A DNA stretch of 64,000 nt from Salicibibacter cibi (GCF_016495865.1 NZ_CP054706.1:3410001-3474000), one strand, 5' to 3'. Shown: positions 54,658 through 63,265, numbered from the stretch's first letter. Made by a program: numbers and translations. Notes: generated by a model from the sequence alone, not told the origin.

Positions 54658-55555
54658 GTTTAATCACCTCACGAAACAGTTCATCCAACGATCCTTCTCC
54701 AGCGATTAAACTGCGAATTGCTACTCGATTTTCTACGAGGCTCTCCATCACTTTTGCTTGCATTTCCACTCCTTCTATAGGTCCTTCGATATCTGCTTTT
54801 GATTCTCGAACATGAATAGTCCAATCAGGGTAACGTTTTTGCAGCTTTACGCCCCAATCATCCAGTAATTCTTCAGCATGAACGGTGAATTTTGTTCGAT
54901 TCGACGATTGTTGCATAAGCTCATCCAAACGTTCAAAGGCGACGATCTTTCCTTTGTGCATCATGAGAACGTCATCGGCAATTTGCTCCGCATCGTGTAA
55001 AATGTGCGTTGAATACAAAATTGTCGTCTTCTTTTTTAGCTCACTAAGCAGCGAAATAACGTCCTTTCTTCCTTGTGGATCAAGCGATGACACCGGCTCA
55101 TCCAAGAGTAAAAGTTTTGGGCGATGAATGATCGCTTGTGCGATACCAAGCCTTTGTTTCATTCCACCAGAAAATTCTGAAATCCTTTGGGCTGCACTTC
55201 TCTCGAGCCCCGTTTGCATAAGTACTTCATCCGCTCGCACATTAGCATCGCCACGAGATAATCCGCCAAGCTCCCCCGCCATGGTTACGTATTCCCGAGC
55301 GCTCATCCAGCCATGAAACGTTGGGTGTTGGGGCAAGAAGCCTATTTCTTTGCGTGCGTCCTTGACGGCTTCGTGCATGACGACCCGCCCGGCGCTTGGC
55401 TTGAGAATTGTCGCAAGCATATGAAGCGTCGTCGTTTTCCCTGCTCCATTCATGCCGAGAAGTGCCGTAATCATGTTCGAACGTAAACGAAAATCAACAT
55501 GCTTAATAATTTCTTTTCCTGAAATATTTTTCGAGAGATTTTCTACGCTAATCAC
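54650..55555 (-). CDS. yxlF: ABC transporter ATPase, YxlF-like
   Basis: 301 aa. Walker A GMNGAGKTT, signature FSGGMKQRLG, Walker B LLLDEPVSSLD and YSTHILHDAE. GTG 55555 is chosen because GAAAGGAGCG lies 7 bases upstream; the frame to 55606 lies inside yxlE. It overlaps yxlG by 8 bases. In B. subtilis YxlF was linked to maintenance of SigY activity. Confidence 0.88.
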   Translation of the reverse strand: MISVENLSKNISGKEIIKHVDFRLRSNMITALLGMNGAGKTTTLHMLATILKPSAGRVVMHEAVKDARKEIGFLPQHPTFHGWMSAREYVTMAGELGGLSRGDANVRADEVLMQTGLERSAAQRISEFSGGMKQRLGIAQAIIHRPKLLLLDEPVSSLDPQGRKDVISLLSELKKKTTILYSTHILHDAEQIADDVLMMHKGKIVAFERLDELMQQSSNRTKFTVHAEELLDDWGVKLQKRYPDWTIHVRESKADIEGPIEGVEMQAKVMESLVENRVAIRSLIAGEGSLDELFREVIKRV

Positions 55556-55559
55556 TGTA

Positions 55560-55754
55560 TTACGCTCCTTTCGAACGGCCGAAGATGAAATAAATAATCG
55601 GTCCAAATGTGCTCACGATCAAGATCGCAAGTGTCCACATCCACTTTGGTCCGTTAGCTCTCGGACGACGGTAAAGGTCAATGAGTGCTACGATTTTTAA
55701 AGTAAGATCGATCAGTACGATCGGCAAGATGAGTAAAAATAGATCAGTCGTCAT
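55560..55754 (-). CDS. yxlE: PLDc_N-domain small membrane protein, YxlE-like
   Basis: 64 aa, two helices: LFLLILPIVLIDLTLKIVAL and the family motif KWMWTLAILIVSTFGPIIYF, then FGRSKGA. It starts at ATG 55754 inside the end of yxlD (11-base overlap) with GAGGAGAC upstream. YxlD/YxlE are reported as negative regulators of SigY. Confidence 0.82.
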   Translation of the reverse strand: MTTDLFLLILPIVLIDLTLKIVALIDLYRRPRANGPKWMWTLAILIVSTFGPIIYFIFGRSKGA

Positions 55755-55968
55755 TTGTAAGTCTCCTCTCCCTATATGGAATGATGAATGTAATATAAAG
55801 AACGTAAACGATGAGCGGCGTTGGCAAATTGAGCATCCCCCAAATCCCCCAAAACCAGCGAAGATGGCCATTTCTACGGCTATGGATAAAGAGGAATGTG
55901 CTTTGCGCAAACAACCCGAGGAATATCAGAAAAAACGCCCAAATCGGGATTTCTTGAAGTTCACTCAT
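55744..55968 (-). CDS. yxlD: YxlD-like small membrane protein
   Basis: 74 aa with two helices (PIWAFFLIFLGLFAQSTFLF and LNLPTPLIVYVLYITFII) separated by HSRRNGHLRWFWG. ATG 55968 has AAAGGAGG upstream. By position and topology it matches YxlD of the SigY anti-sigma complex. It overlaps yxlC by 8 bases and yxlE by 11. Confidence 0.78.
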   Translation of the reverse strand: MSELQEIPIWAFFLIFLGLFAQSTFLFIHSRRNGHLRWFWGIWGMLNLPTPLIVYVLYITFIIPYRERRLTNDD

Positions 55969-56248
55969 ACTGAAACCTCCTTTCGACAACTAGAAATCCA
56001 ATCCCGACCACCGTCACAACCACTTGAAAACCTGCAAACAAAAGAGGGGCTCTAGCAATGAACAATACGGTGCTCATAATAAAAACGAGAGCGATGATAA
56101 GGAAAATATACATTTCTTTTCGCTGTTTCTCACGTGTTTGTTTGATGAGTGTGATCATCTCGCCTGAAGTAGGTTTCTTACTTGCTCTAGAACGTTCAGT
56201 CGTCGACAGTGATTGTTTCAAGCGTTCTTTCACTTCATCTTCTTTCAT
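55961..56248 (-). CDS. yxlC: YxlC-like (DUF5345) anti-SigY factor
   Basis: 95 aa. A cytoplasmic N-terminal half (EVKERLKQSLSTTERSRASK, GEMITLIKQTREKQRK) is followed by two helices (MYIFLIIALVFIMSTVLFIA and LFAGFQVVVTVVGIGFLVVE). This matches YxlC, which restrains SigY together with YxlD. It overlaps the repaired sigY reading frame by 14 bases. Confidence 0.82.
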   Translation of the reverse strand: MKEDEVKERLKQSLSTTERSRASKKPTSGEMITLIKQTREKQRKEMYIFLIIALVFIMSTVLFIARAPLLFAGFQVVVTVVGIGFLVVERRFQYE

Positions 56249-56758
56249 TGGAAAGCTCCTCTCTTAGACGTTTAAGGCCACTATTGAGTCGTGATTTAAC
56301 TGTCCCTGCCGGGACCTTACAAATTTTTGCGATTTCTTCGTAACCGTATCCGTAGTAATGCTTTAAATAACCGGAATCCGGTGTTTCTCTTTTAATTGCT
56401 CAAGTGCAGCGGTCACAGTCAGCCAATCATCGGATGGTTGGTGGCGTAGTTGCCACTCGAGTTGATTTTGATTACGTAATTTTTTTGCCCTTTCTTGTCT
56501 TCTTTTTTCATCGATCCATAGGTTCGTTCCGATCTGGATCAGCCAAGTCGATAGCTTGGCTTTCTTCGGATTGTATTGTTTAATGCGCTCGATGGCTTTG
56601 ATCATCGTATCTTGCGTAATGTCTTCAGCCATTGCCGGATGCATTGTCAGCTTCAGAAGGTAGTGATAGACGAAATCATATTGCTCGAGCAAAACGGTAG
56701 CGAGCGCTTGTTCATCACCCTTTTTCGCCCGCTTTATTCGTTCATTTGTTTCATCCAC
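56235..56758 (-). pseudogene. sigY: ECF sigma factor SigY, frameshifted before region 4
   Basis: Begins at GTG 56758 with AAAGGAGGGG upstream. Region 2 is intact: YDFVYHYLLKLTMHPAMAED, ITQDTMIKAIERIKQYNP and KLSTWLIQIGTNLWIDEKRR. The frame stops at 56363 after KHRIPVI. One base more in the T-run on the minus strand (56365-56367) would restore LKHYYGYGYEEIAKICKVPA and GTVKSRLNSGLKRLREEL, the region 4 HTH that binds -35 elements, ending at 56235. The repaired product is 174 aa, near the 178 of B. subtilis SigY. Without region 4 it cannot recognise promoters; a sequencing indel is an alternative. Confidence 0.85.
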
Positions 56759-56790
56759 AACCTCACCCCTCCTTTTGCTTTCACAGTTAC

Positions 56791-56816
56791 TACGTTTAAC
56801 GTAAGCGTTTTGTTCA
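56791..56816 (-). promoter_or_regulatory. candidate autoregulatory SigY promoter
   Basis: On the minus strand TGAACA (56816-56811), a 16-base spacer and CGTA (56794-56791). ECF promoters of the SigY type use a TGAAC-like -35 and a CGT-type -10. The -10 half lies in the 13-bp palindrome TACGTTTAACGTA. Confidence 0.5.
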
Positions 56817-56876
56817 TTTTTATTTTTATTTTTATATTTTTTGACGGCACTAAAGCCTATTTAAAATACGGAAAAA

Positions 56877-56906
56877 CCTAGCTTGACAAATTGCTCAAGC
56901 TAGGCT
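56877..56906 (-). terminator. terminator of the lysR gene
   Basis: On the minus strand CCTAGCTTGA / TCAAGCTAGG around an 8-base loop, then TTTTTCC. Confidence 0.88.
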
Positions 56907-56962
56907 CTTAAAGATCACTGCCTTTCTGAAAGCTAGAGAAAATTACTACAAGCAAGCTTACC

Positions 56963-57835
56963 TTACAATTCCTTGTTCTTCACTGACGATAACTCCTCGA
57001 GAAAAATAGTTAAACAGGCAGGGAGCCATTTATTTTTATGATAAGCAGTGTAAATGCCGACATATTCAGCAGATATCCCAATCTCTGATTGCAGCAATTT
57101 TCCATTTTCGATTTCGGCCTTGACTGCGAAGAACGGCAATAAAGAGATCCCTAAGCTGCTCATAACACATTGCTTGGTGGATTCAATGCTTGGGAGTTCT
57201 ATGGTTTTACCGGATCGTTCCCCAGCTTTTTGTACATACTCCTCAAAAACAGGACGCCAGCTGCACGATCGTTCCGGCAGGAACATCGTTTCCTCAGAAG
57301 TGGGTTGGTTCAAACCAGTGGAAGAACCAACAAGAACTAGCTTTGATTCTGTTAATGTTTGAATCGTTAATTCATTTGATTGCCAACCGGACATTTCTAC
57401 AAAAAGAACCACATCATAATCTCCACGCTTGAGTTGTTGCGTGACATTTTGATAATCAATCGCTTTAACCTCCAAATGGATAGCCGGATATTTTGCCATA
57501 AAAGATGGAATGAACTTGGGAAGCCAATAGATCATTAACGATTCAGAAACACCAACGGTTAATGTCCCAGAGGGTTCCTCATCTCCTCGAACGGCCTCTA
57601 TGGATTGATGATATAGCTGGATCATTTCATCAACATATGGATAAAAACGTTTCCCTGCTTCAGTTAGAATGACTGTTTTCCCAAGCCTGTCAAACAATGG
57701 TGTATCCATTTCCTTTTCCAATTCTTTGACATGTGTCGTGACAGAAGACTGAGCGTACCCCAATCTTTCTGCAGCTTTTTTGAATCCCCCGACATCAACA
57801 ATGGTTTTAAAGGTTACGAGTTGTCGTTGTTCCAT
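56963..57835 (-). CDS. LysR-family transcriptional regulator
   Basis: 290 aa. Winged HTH at residues 3-60 (LVTFKTIVDVGGFKKAAERL, AQSSVTTHVKELEKEMDTPL), then the substrate-binding fold (GTLTVGVSESLMIYWLPKFI, HLEVKAIDYQNVTQQLKRGD). ATG 57835 has AGGAAGG upstream; the longer frame is not needed. Divergent from the SMR pair with 157 bases between. It probably controls the exporter through the T-N11-A site near its start. The inducer is unknown. Confidence 0.9.
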   Translation of the reverse strand: MEQRQLVTFKTIVDVGGFKKAAERLGYAQSSVTTHVKELEKEMDTPLFDRLGKTVILTEAGKRFYPYVDEMIQLYHQSIEAVRGDEEPSGTLTVGVSESLMIYWLPKFIPSFMAKYPAIHLEVKAIDYQNVTQQLKRGDYDVVLFVEMSGWQSNELTIQTLTESKLVLVGSSTGLNQPTSEETMFLPERSCSWRPVFEEYVQKAGERSGKTIELPSIESTKQCVMSSLGISLLPFFAVKAEIENGKLLQSEIGISAEYVGIYTAYHKNKWLPACLTIFLEELSSVKNKEL

Positions 57836-57848
57836 ACAATCCTTCCTG

Positions 57849-57914
57849 TTCAATAATATTGAATTATTTATTCAAATATATCTATTTTACCGAATAATAA
57901 ACCCATTATATAAT
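57849..57914 (+). promoter_or_regulatory. LysR-type operator and promoter of the SMR pair
   Basis: Perfect palindrome TTCAATAATATTGAA (57849-57863), a T-N11-A LysR box. TTTACC (57886-57891), a 17-base spacer and TATAAT (57909-57914) form a vegetative promoter for the plus strand, 79 bases before the first SMR start codon. Confidence 0.65.
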
Positions 57915-57992
57915 AAAGGCACAACATAATTAAAGCGACTACAGGAATATGGCACCCTGTACTCCACATTTACAACAGGGAGATTTTTCATT

Positions 57993-58331
57993 GTGTTTTA
58001 CTTTTTATTGATATTATCCATTATTTTTGAAGTAGCCGGGGCTTCTTTTATGCCGGCTGCCGCTAACAATTGGAACATGTTCATTGTAGTCATGGGGTGT
58101 TGGTATGTAGCACTCATCTTATATATCTATTTAACCAATCAGTCAGAAGTAGGGATTATTAGTGCTATTTTCACGGGTGGGGGAACGGTTTTTATTGCAA
58201 TGTCAGGGATTATTCTTTTTGGCGAAACAATTTCTTTTCTGAAATTCCTTGGTATTGGTTTAATTATTGCAGGAGTGATTGGTATTAATGTAAAACCAAC
58301 ATCTGCTTTCGGAAAGGAGACTAAACATTAA
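57993..58331 (+). CDS. SMR-family multidrug efflux protein, subunit 1
   Basis: 112 aa, four helices. The family Glu lies in the first helix (IIFEVAGASFMPAAANNWN). GIISAIFTGGGTVFIAMSGI and FLKFLGIGLIIAGVIGINVK follow. GTG 57993 has AGGGAG upstream. It is immediately followed, with no gap, by a second SMR gene, so a paired heterodimeric exporter of the EbrAB/YkkCD type is likely. Substrates would be cationic drugs or guanidinium-type compounds. Confidence 0.88.
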   Translation: MFYFLLILSIIFEVAGASFMPAAANNWNMFIVVMGCWYVALILYIYLTNQSEVGIISAIFTGGGTVFIAMSGIILFGETISFLKFLGIGLIIAGVIGINVKPTSAFGKETKH

Positions 58332-58649
58332 ATGGGATATTTTTTGTTCGTCCTTAGTTTAGCCACTTCCGTAACTGCCAATATCTGCGTCAAATTATCC
58401 TATGGCTTCACAAAAAAGTTAGCCAGTATAGGAGCGTTTGTTTTTTACGGTTTATGCGGACTATTTTTAGTGTTAACCGTAAGATACATGGAGTTAGGGA
58501 TTTTATATGGAATTTGGGCAGGCCTCACTGTATCAGGGACAGCCTTATTAGGAATGTTTTTCTTCGGAGAAAGCAGCAGCCGAAGAAAGATAATTTCCAT
58601 TGGTATCATTATCGTTGGTGTGGTACTGTTACAATTGGAAACGCATTAG
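58332..58649 (+). CDS. SMR-family multidrug efflux protein, subunit 2
   Basis: 105 aa, four helices, MGYFLFVLSLATSVTANICV, GILYGIWAGLTVSGTALLGM and IISIGIIIVGVVLLQLE. In the first helix the usual Glu14 position is not obvious (LATSVTANICVK), which is common for one partner of paired SMR proteins. GGAAAGGAG lies before its ATG, inside the end of subunit 1. Co-transcribed with it. Confidence 0.88.
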   Translation: MGYFLFVLSLATSVTANICVKLSYGFTKKLASIGAFVFYGLCGLFLVLTVRYMELGILYGIWAGLTVSGTALLGMFFFGESSSRRKIISIGIIIVGVVLLQLETH

Positions 58650-58718
58650 CAATAATGGCATCCGACTTGAGTTACCATACCAATGCTACTAAAACCTACA
58701 TTTCAGCCACACCGCCTG

Positions 58719-58982
58719 TCAACGCGCAGGCGCTTTTTTCATTACGATGAGCAAAATCCCGATCATGAAAAAAGGCAACAAAAAATAGGATAGGCTTTGT
58801 CCGCCTTGGATGATCCATGAAACGAGCACAATCGCCACGGCAAAAATACCTATGCCGGGCAAGATCTTCCGAATGTTCACGAACGTGAACTTGCTGAAGT
58901 GATTGATAATAAACAAAAGGAATGCGCCAATCAACAAAAACGCCAGCAATTGGATCACGACGATGACCGCCATCGTTGACAT
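58719..58982 (-). CDS. small membrane protein of the sortase cluster, 87 aa
   Basis: Three hydrophobic segments: VIVVIQLLAFLLIGAFLLFI, LPGIGIFAVAIVLVSWIIQG and YFLLPFFMIGILLIVMKKAP. No family recognised. Its start abuts the stop of the next upstream gene. The sortase gene precedes these two in the same direction, but a terminator separates them. Confidence 0.6.
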   Translation of the reverse strand: MSTMAVIVVIQLLAFLLIGAFLLFIINHFSKFTFVNIRKILPGIGIFAVAIVLVSWIIQGGQSLSYFLLPFFMIGILLIVMKKAPAR

Positions 58983-59258
58983 TTAATATTTCCTCCCTCT
59001 GTAATGCAACACAATATTCCGAATACAAAACAATTGGATCGCCAACGGAATGACCAGCATGAATGTGATGCTATAGAAATTTTTCAAAAATCCAATAATG
59101 ATCACTGCACCCATCCCGATGATAGCCATGATATTGATGCGGAGAAATTTGTGCATGCTCACGATTTGATGGAAACCTTTCAATACGAAAAAAAGCAACA
59201 GCAAGAACACAATAAACAAAAAACCAAACGATAATAATAGTCCCGGCAGATTGCCCAT
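58983..59258 (-). CDS. small membrane protein of the sortase cluster, 91 aa
   Basis: Three hydrophobic segments: LLLSFGFLFIVFLLLLFFVL, INIMAIIGMGAVIIIGFLKN and ITFMLVIPLAIQLFCIRNIV. Paired with the 87-aa gene (stop and start are adjacent). A coupled pair of small membrane proteins of unknown function. GAGGTGAG precedes the ATG. Confidence 0.6.
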   Translation of the reverse strand: MGNLPGLLLSFGFLFIVFLLLLFFVLKGFHQIVSMHKFLRINIMAIIGMGAVIIIGFLKNFYSITFMLVIPLAIQLFCIRNIVLHYRGRKY

Positions 59259-59310
59259 ACGCTCACCTCATCTTCTTATCTAAACGTATGACAAGCCCCG
59301 CTCCCTATGA

Positions 59311-59349
59311 AAAAAGTTTAGCCGCGGTGGCTAAACTTTTCGTTATTTT
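59311..59349 (-). terminator. terminator of the sortase gene
   Basis: AAGTTTAGCC / GGCTAAACTT around a 4-base loop with A and T tracts on both sides; it begins at the sortase stop. Confidence 0.88.
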
Positions 59350-59984
59350 TCATATAGATCGACCAATTCGCCTTGCATAATATAGCGTTCAGGCGCAGCC
59401 CCAATATAATCGAACGGATAACAAGTTGTCACCGTCAGTACCGGTTCATCTTTTTCGACAATCACAGTACGGTCGTCTGCATCGGTAATCCAAATATCAT
59501 CAATTTCATATTCATACACCCAGCCATCGAATTCCACTTGCATAACGTCGCCTTCCTCAACATCTCCCATTTCAGTGAAGACCGTGTCTCGGTGGCCGCT
59601 TAAAACCGTATGTTTTTGAACATTGGGAGTCTCCGTCCACTCATCGGAATCATACATGCCAACGCCTTGATCGAGTGTCGCATCATCCGTTCCCCAAAAC
59701 ACTTCAAAGCGGGAATCAATGGACGGGATTTCAAGGGAGGCAATTTCATCCCCTTTTTCAAAGTCAAATGTTTTCGTTGAATCCGGTTCCGATTCCTCTA
59801 TCTCTTCTTCTTGCACTGGTTCAGGTTCCGGCTCGGGTGCGGGTTCTGGCTCAGGTTCAGGTTCAGACGCTTCCGCTTCTTCCTCGGTAGATTCGACCGA
59901 TTGCGTGCTTTGCACCCAATCGTAGCCTGCCCAGCCAGCCAGGGCAAGCCCGAAGGCGATAAGCATATAGAAAAACACGCGCAT
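59343..59984 (-). CDS. class D sortase
   Basis: 213 aa. N-terminal anchor (VFFYMLIAFGLALAGWAGYD), a linker with alternating Glu-Pro (residues 41-58) and the sortase domain: His131 in LSGHRDTVF, Cys188 in LTVTTCYPFDYIG and Arg200 in APERYI. The Asp/Glu-rich sequence and the TLDQGVGMYD region agree with class D of Bacilli, which attaches proteins to the wall of mother cell or spore. No LPXTG-type substrate gene was found in this window. The long EP linker is unusual. Confidence 0.9.
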   Translation of the reverse strand: MRVFFYMLIAFGLALAGWAGYDWVQSTQSVESTEEEAEASEPEPEPEPAPEPEPEPVQEEEIEESEPDSTKTFDFEKGDEIASLEIPSIDSRFEVFWGTDDATLDQGVGMYDSDEWTETPNVQKHTVLSGHRDTVFTEMGDVEEGDVMQVEFDGWVYEYEIDDIWITDADDRTVIVEKDEPVLTVTTCYPFDYIGAAPERYIMQGELVDLYEK

Positions 59985-60087
59985 CGTTACAATCTCCTTT
60001 CACAAAAAACATAGGCGGTTGATTACTACTCCTATCATAACTTGAAACGCGAATAATCACAATCTTTTTTCATGACGGCATAACACA

Positions 60088-61482
60088 TCAAAAAAGAGCT
60101 TTTTTCAATTGAATGATCCCCTTTTTTATTTCAGTTTCCGATAAACCCCCAAATCCAAGTAATAGCAAAGGGGAGCTGTGATTTTCTTTTTTCTCATAAT
60201 AAATCGAGGTTGGATAGACGTTCACATTGTGTTTTTCTGCTGCTTTGATTAACTCTTCTTCACTCATGTTATTATGCACTTCCAAAAGGATGTGCAAGCC
60301 CGATTGATCACCAATAACTGTAACCCTTTTTCCTAGCTCTTGATGAATCGCTGCAATTAATGTCTTATGTTTACTGCGGTATACGGTTCTCATTTTATTT
60401 AAGTGTCTTTCCCAATAGCCATCCTTCATAAACTGACACAGGATATCCTGATATAGGCGAGGTACTGTTTGTTTGTTTATGCTCATTGTTTGGTGGTATT
60501 GGTTTAGCAGCTTTTCCGGTAAGATCATGTAGCTTATGCGGGCAGAAGGGATTAATGATTTGGAAAAAGTTCCAAAGTAAATAACATTTTCTGAAGCGTC
60601 AATCCCCTGTAAGCTTGGAATCGGTTTTCCTTTATATCTAAACTCGCCGTCATAATCATCTTCGATGATATATCCTCCTGTTTTTTCTGCCCATTTAAGG
60701 AGCTCCAACCTTCGTGAGATCGGCATAACAATCCCGGTCGGAAATTGGTGGGAAGGGGTAACATAGGCAATATTGGCTGAGCTATGCTTTAACCGTTCTA
60801 TGTCGATTCCTTCTTCATCCAGAGGGATTGGATCAATAGAAATGCCGTGGGTTTCCAACGCATGTTTCGTCCTATGGAAACCCGGATCTTCGATTGCTAC
60901 AATGGAATCCTTATTCATAAGCATACAAAGAATGCCAACTAAATATTGTGTCCCTGCCCCAATGACAATTTGATTCGGAGAACATTGAACACCTCTGGAT
61001 TGAAAAAGATACATAGAAATCTCTTTGCGTAAATGGAATTCTCCTTGAGGGTCACCGTTTAATAAATGTTCCTTGTCGTTTAAACAATCGATACTGATTT
61101 TACGCCAAGTTTTGTGCGGGAAATGATCCAGATCAATTTTTCCATGATGAAAATCATACTTCATTTTCTGTGATATTTGTGGTGATTCTGTTGTATCAAA
61201 CTGCGGCGCATTTTGGTCAGGGATTACATCGTACTCCACTTTTTGTACAAATAACCCTTTTCTAGGTTGGCTTTGGATATATCCTTCTGCTTTCAGTTGA
61301 TCATATGCAGACTCGACTGTGAGTTGGCTGACTTCAAGATGCCGGGCAAGTTTTCGCTTTGATGGAAGCTTTGTTTCCTCCTCTATCCTACCCGATTGAA
61401 TTTCTTGCTTAAAGTATTGATAGATTTGGAGATACAAAGGAGTATTACTTGTAGCGTTTAAATGAACGGTGATTTCAAACAT
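60088..61482 (-). CDS. MocR/PdxR-type GntR regulator with aminotransferase domain
   Basis: 464 aa. GntR winged HTH at residues 5-75 (LYLQIYQYFKQEIQSGRIEE, KLPSKRKLARHLEVSQLTVE), linker, then an aminotransferase class I fold that binds PLP: VIGAGTQYLVGILCMLM, AYVTPSHQFPTGIVMP, IIEDDYDGEFRY and the PLP Lys in FGTFSKSLIPSARISY. ATG 61482 has GGGGGTGG upstream. Divergent from a GNAT gene, which is the normal layout for MocR regulators. Which genes it controls is inferred from the repeats at 61503-61551. Confidence 0.92.
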   Translation of the reverse strand: MFEITVHLNATSNTPLYLQIYQYFKQEIQSGRIEEETKLPSKRKLARHLEVSQLTVESAYDQLKAEGYIQSQPRKGLFVQKVEYDVIPDQNAPQFDTTESPQISQKMKYDFHHGKIDLDHFPHKTWRKISIDCLNDKEHLLNGDPQGEFHLRKEISMYLFQSRGVQCSPNQIVIGAGTQYLVGILCMLMNKDSIVAIEDPGFHRTKHALETHGISIDPIPLDEEGIDIERLKHSSANIAYVTPSHQFPTGIVMPISRRLELLKWAEKTGGYIIEDDYDGEFRYKGKPIPSLQGIDASENVIYFGTFSKSLIPSARISYMILPEKLLNQYHQTMSINKQTVPRLYQDILCQFMKDGYWERHLNKMRTVYRSKHKTLIAAIHQELGKRVTVIGDQSGLHILLEVHNNMSEEELIKAAEKHNVNVYPTSIYYEKKENHSSPLLLLGFGGLSETEIKKGIIQLKKALF

Positions 61483-61502
61483 CGAGCCCACCCCCGTTTT
61501 TC

Positions 61503-61551
61503 TATCTGGCATTGCTTAATGTGATGTATCTGGCTATTTTAATAATGCCAG
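61503..61551. promoter_or_regulatory. candidate MocR operator: two direct and one inverted half-site
   Basis: TATCTGGC at 61503-61510 and again at 61527-61534 (24-base period), and ATGCCAG (inverted CTGGCAT) at 61545-61551. Two direct sites plus one inverted site is the typical MocR layout, located between the divergent genes. Confidence 0.6.
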
Positions 61552-61629
61552 TGTGAAGATATACTCATTTTATTCCTTATCACTACTTAATGATAGGGCT
61601 TAGATAAAATTCAAGGAGGGGCTAAGTAA

Positions 61630-62058
61630 ATGGATGTAAAAGAATTAATCTCCAAGCATGAATGGTTGGAAGCGTTCCCGATTATGAATCAATTGCGTTC
61701 TCATCTTAACGAAAAAGAATACGTGGAATTGGTGGCAGAGGCGAGAGAAAAAGATATGTATCGATTGTTTGCCTTATATGATCAAGGAGAAATCGTCGCT
61801 GTTACTGGATTTAAGCCTATGATAACCTTATACTATGGACGGTTTATTTGGGTTTGCGACTTAGTTACGGATGCAACTAAACGTTCAAAGGGCTACGGAG
61901 AAAAACTCCTCTCTTTCGTTCACGAATGGGCATTAAAGAATAACTATGAAAGTGTTGCCCTTTCCTCGGGCTTACAACGCTACGATGCCCATCGCTTTTA
62001 TGAAGAAAGAATGAATTATGATAAAGTTAGCTATGTTTTTAAAAAATCATTGATTTAG
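61630..62058 (+). CDS. GNAT-family N-acetyltransferase
   Basis: 142 aa. Acetyl-CoA binding motif A is visible as [20 protein letters not shown], with the preceding strand [12 protein letters not shown] and the C-terminal [20 protein letters not shown]. The substrate is unknown. AAGGAGGGG lies 8 bases upstream. It is the first gene of a plus-strand run and divergent from the MocR gene. Confidence 0.88.
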   Translation: MDVKELISKHEWLEAFPIMNQLRSHLNEKEYVELVAEAREKDMYRLFALYDQGEIVAVTGFKPMITLYYGRFIWVCDLVTDATKRSKGYGEKLLSFVHEWALKNNYESVALSSGLQRYDAHRFYEERMNYDKVSYVFKKSLI

Positions 62059-62090
62059 TAACGGAGAGAGCAGAAAGGGATGTGGCGGTG

Positions 62091-63089
62091 ATGAAAGCAG
62101 GCAAACTAACAAAAGGAGATAAAGTGGGAATCATATCCCCTTCCACCCCGGCACCGGTAAAGTTTCCCAAGCGTTTTAAAAGGGGCAAAGCGTATTTGGA
62201 AAGCATGGGGTTAGATTTGGTTGAGGGTTGTTGTACAAATAAAGAACAGAGTTATCGGTCATCTACTATTCGTGATCGGGCAGAAGAAATAAACGAATTT
62301 ATAAGAAATCCGGAGATTAAAGCTATTATCAGTACGATTGGGGGGATGAATTCGAACTCTTTATTGCCTTACATCGATTATCAAACCTTGGAAAAGCACC
62401 CAAAAATTATGATGGGTTACAGCGATATCACAGCATTACTTTTGGGAATTTACAAAAAAACTGGTCTGCACACGTTCTATGGTCCTGCTGTTGTTCCCTC
62501 TTTTGGAGAATATCCAGAAATGCTTAAATCAGGTGCAGACTATGTAAAAAATGAACTATTTGCCGAAAAAAAAGCTCCCTATACACTTGAAATACCTGAT
62601 AAATGGACAGAAGAACTTATCGATTGGCATTCACAAGACAGGGCAAAAACGATGGTTACTAATGAAGGGTGGAAATGTGTCAGAAGTGGCAAAGCAAGCG
62701 GAAAACTAATCGGCGGCAATTTGAACGTCATGTTTGGCTTTATAGGTACGGCGTATTTTCCGGATCTGAAGAATGCTATTCTTTTTATCGAAGATTCTTT
62801 TAAAGACATGGCAACAGAAGAACGGTTGTTTTCCATGTTAAAACTTCACGGTGTTTTTGACCAAATCCAAGGGTTGATTATAGGCAAACATGAACATTTT
62901 GACGATCTTGGGTCTCCTTTCACGCAAGAAGACCTTTTACTTGAGGTCATCGGTGATCGAAGCTTCCCAATTCTGGCAAATGTTGATATCGGCCATACCT
63001 TTCCTTCTCATGTGTTTCCGATTGGAATTAAGGTGGAGTTAGACGCAGATAATGGGGACATTGTTTTTGCTGAGAAGGGTGTTCATTAG
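62091..63089 (+). CDS. S66-family peptidase, MccF-like (microcin C immunity/LD-carboxypeptidase)
   Basis: 332 aa, soluble. Catalytic Ser about residue 111 in MMGYSDITALL, Glu in ILFIEDSFKD, His in ANVDIGHTFPSHVFP. The N-terminus GDKVGIISPSTPAPVKFP and the loop between Ser and Glu match the MccF branch, which cleaves the peptidyl-nucleotide of microcin C type or related toxic aminoacyl nucleotides, rather than the LD-carboxypeptidase branch. ATG 62091 is chosen for its spacing from AAAGGGA; GTG 62082 is an alternative. It follows the GNAT gene by 32 bases. Confidence 0.85.
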   Translation: MKAGKLTKGDKVGIISPSTPAPVKFPKRFKRGKAYLESMGLDLVEGCCTNKEQSYRSSTIRDRAEEINEFIRNPEIKAIISTIGGMNSNSLLPYIDYQTLEKHPKIMMGYSDITALLLGIYKKTGLHTFYGPAVVPSFGEYPEMLKSGADYVKNELFAEKKAPYTLEIPDKWTEELIDWHSQDRAKTMVTNEGWKCVRSGKASGKLIGGNLNVMFGFIGTAYFPDLKNAILFIEDSFKDMATEERLFSMLKLHGVFDQIQGLIIGKHEHFDDLGSPFTQEDLLLEVIGDRSFPILANVDIGHTFPSHVFPIGIKVELDADNGDIVFAEKGVH

Positions 63090-63233
63090 GGATTCGTTCT
63101 TTGGCATTTATGTAAAGAATGTTTCTCGCATCTTTTTTTCAAATGGTCAAAATATCCCCCTTTATAAATACAGCATTTTCATTTATCCTTAAGGTGCTAT
63201 ACCCTTTTTGGGATTATAGTCTTCTCTTGGTAT

Positions 63234-63265
63234 AAGCTCACCTTTTTTATGAAAGAGGTGAGCTT
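63234..63265. other. perfect 10-bp hairpin
   Basis: AAGCTCACCT / AGGTGAGCTT around a 12-base loop, 85 bases before the next ORF. A T-run lies inside the loop, not after it. Terminator of the preceding unit or a leader structure. Confidence 0.5.
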
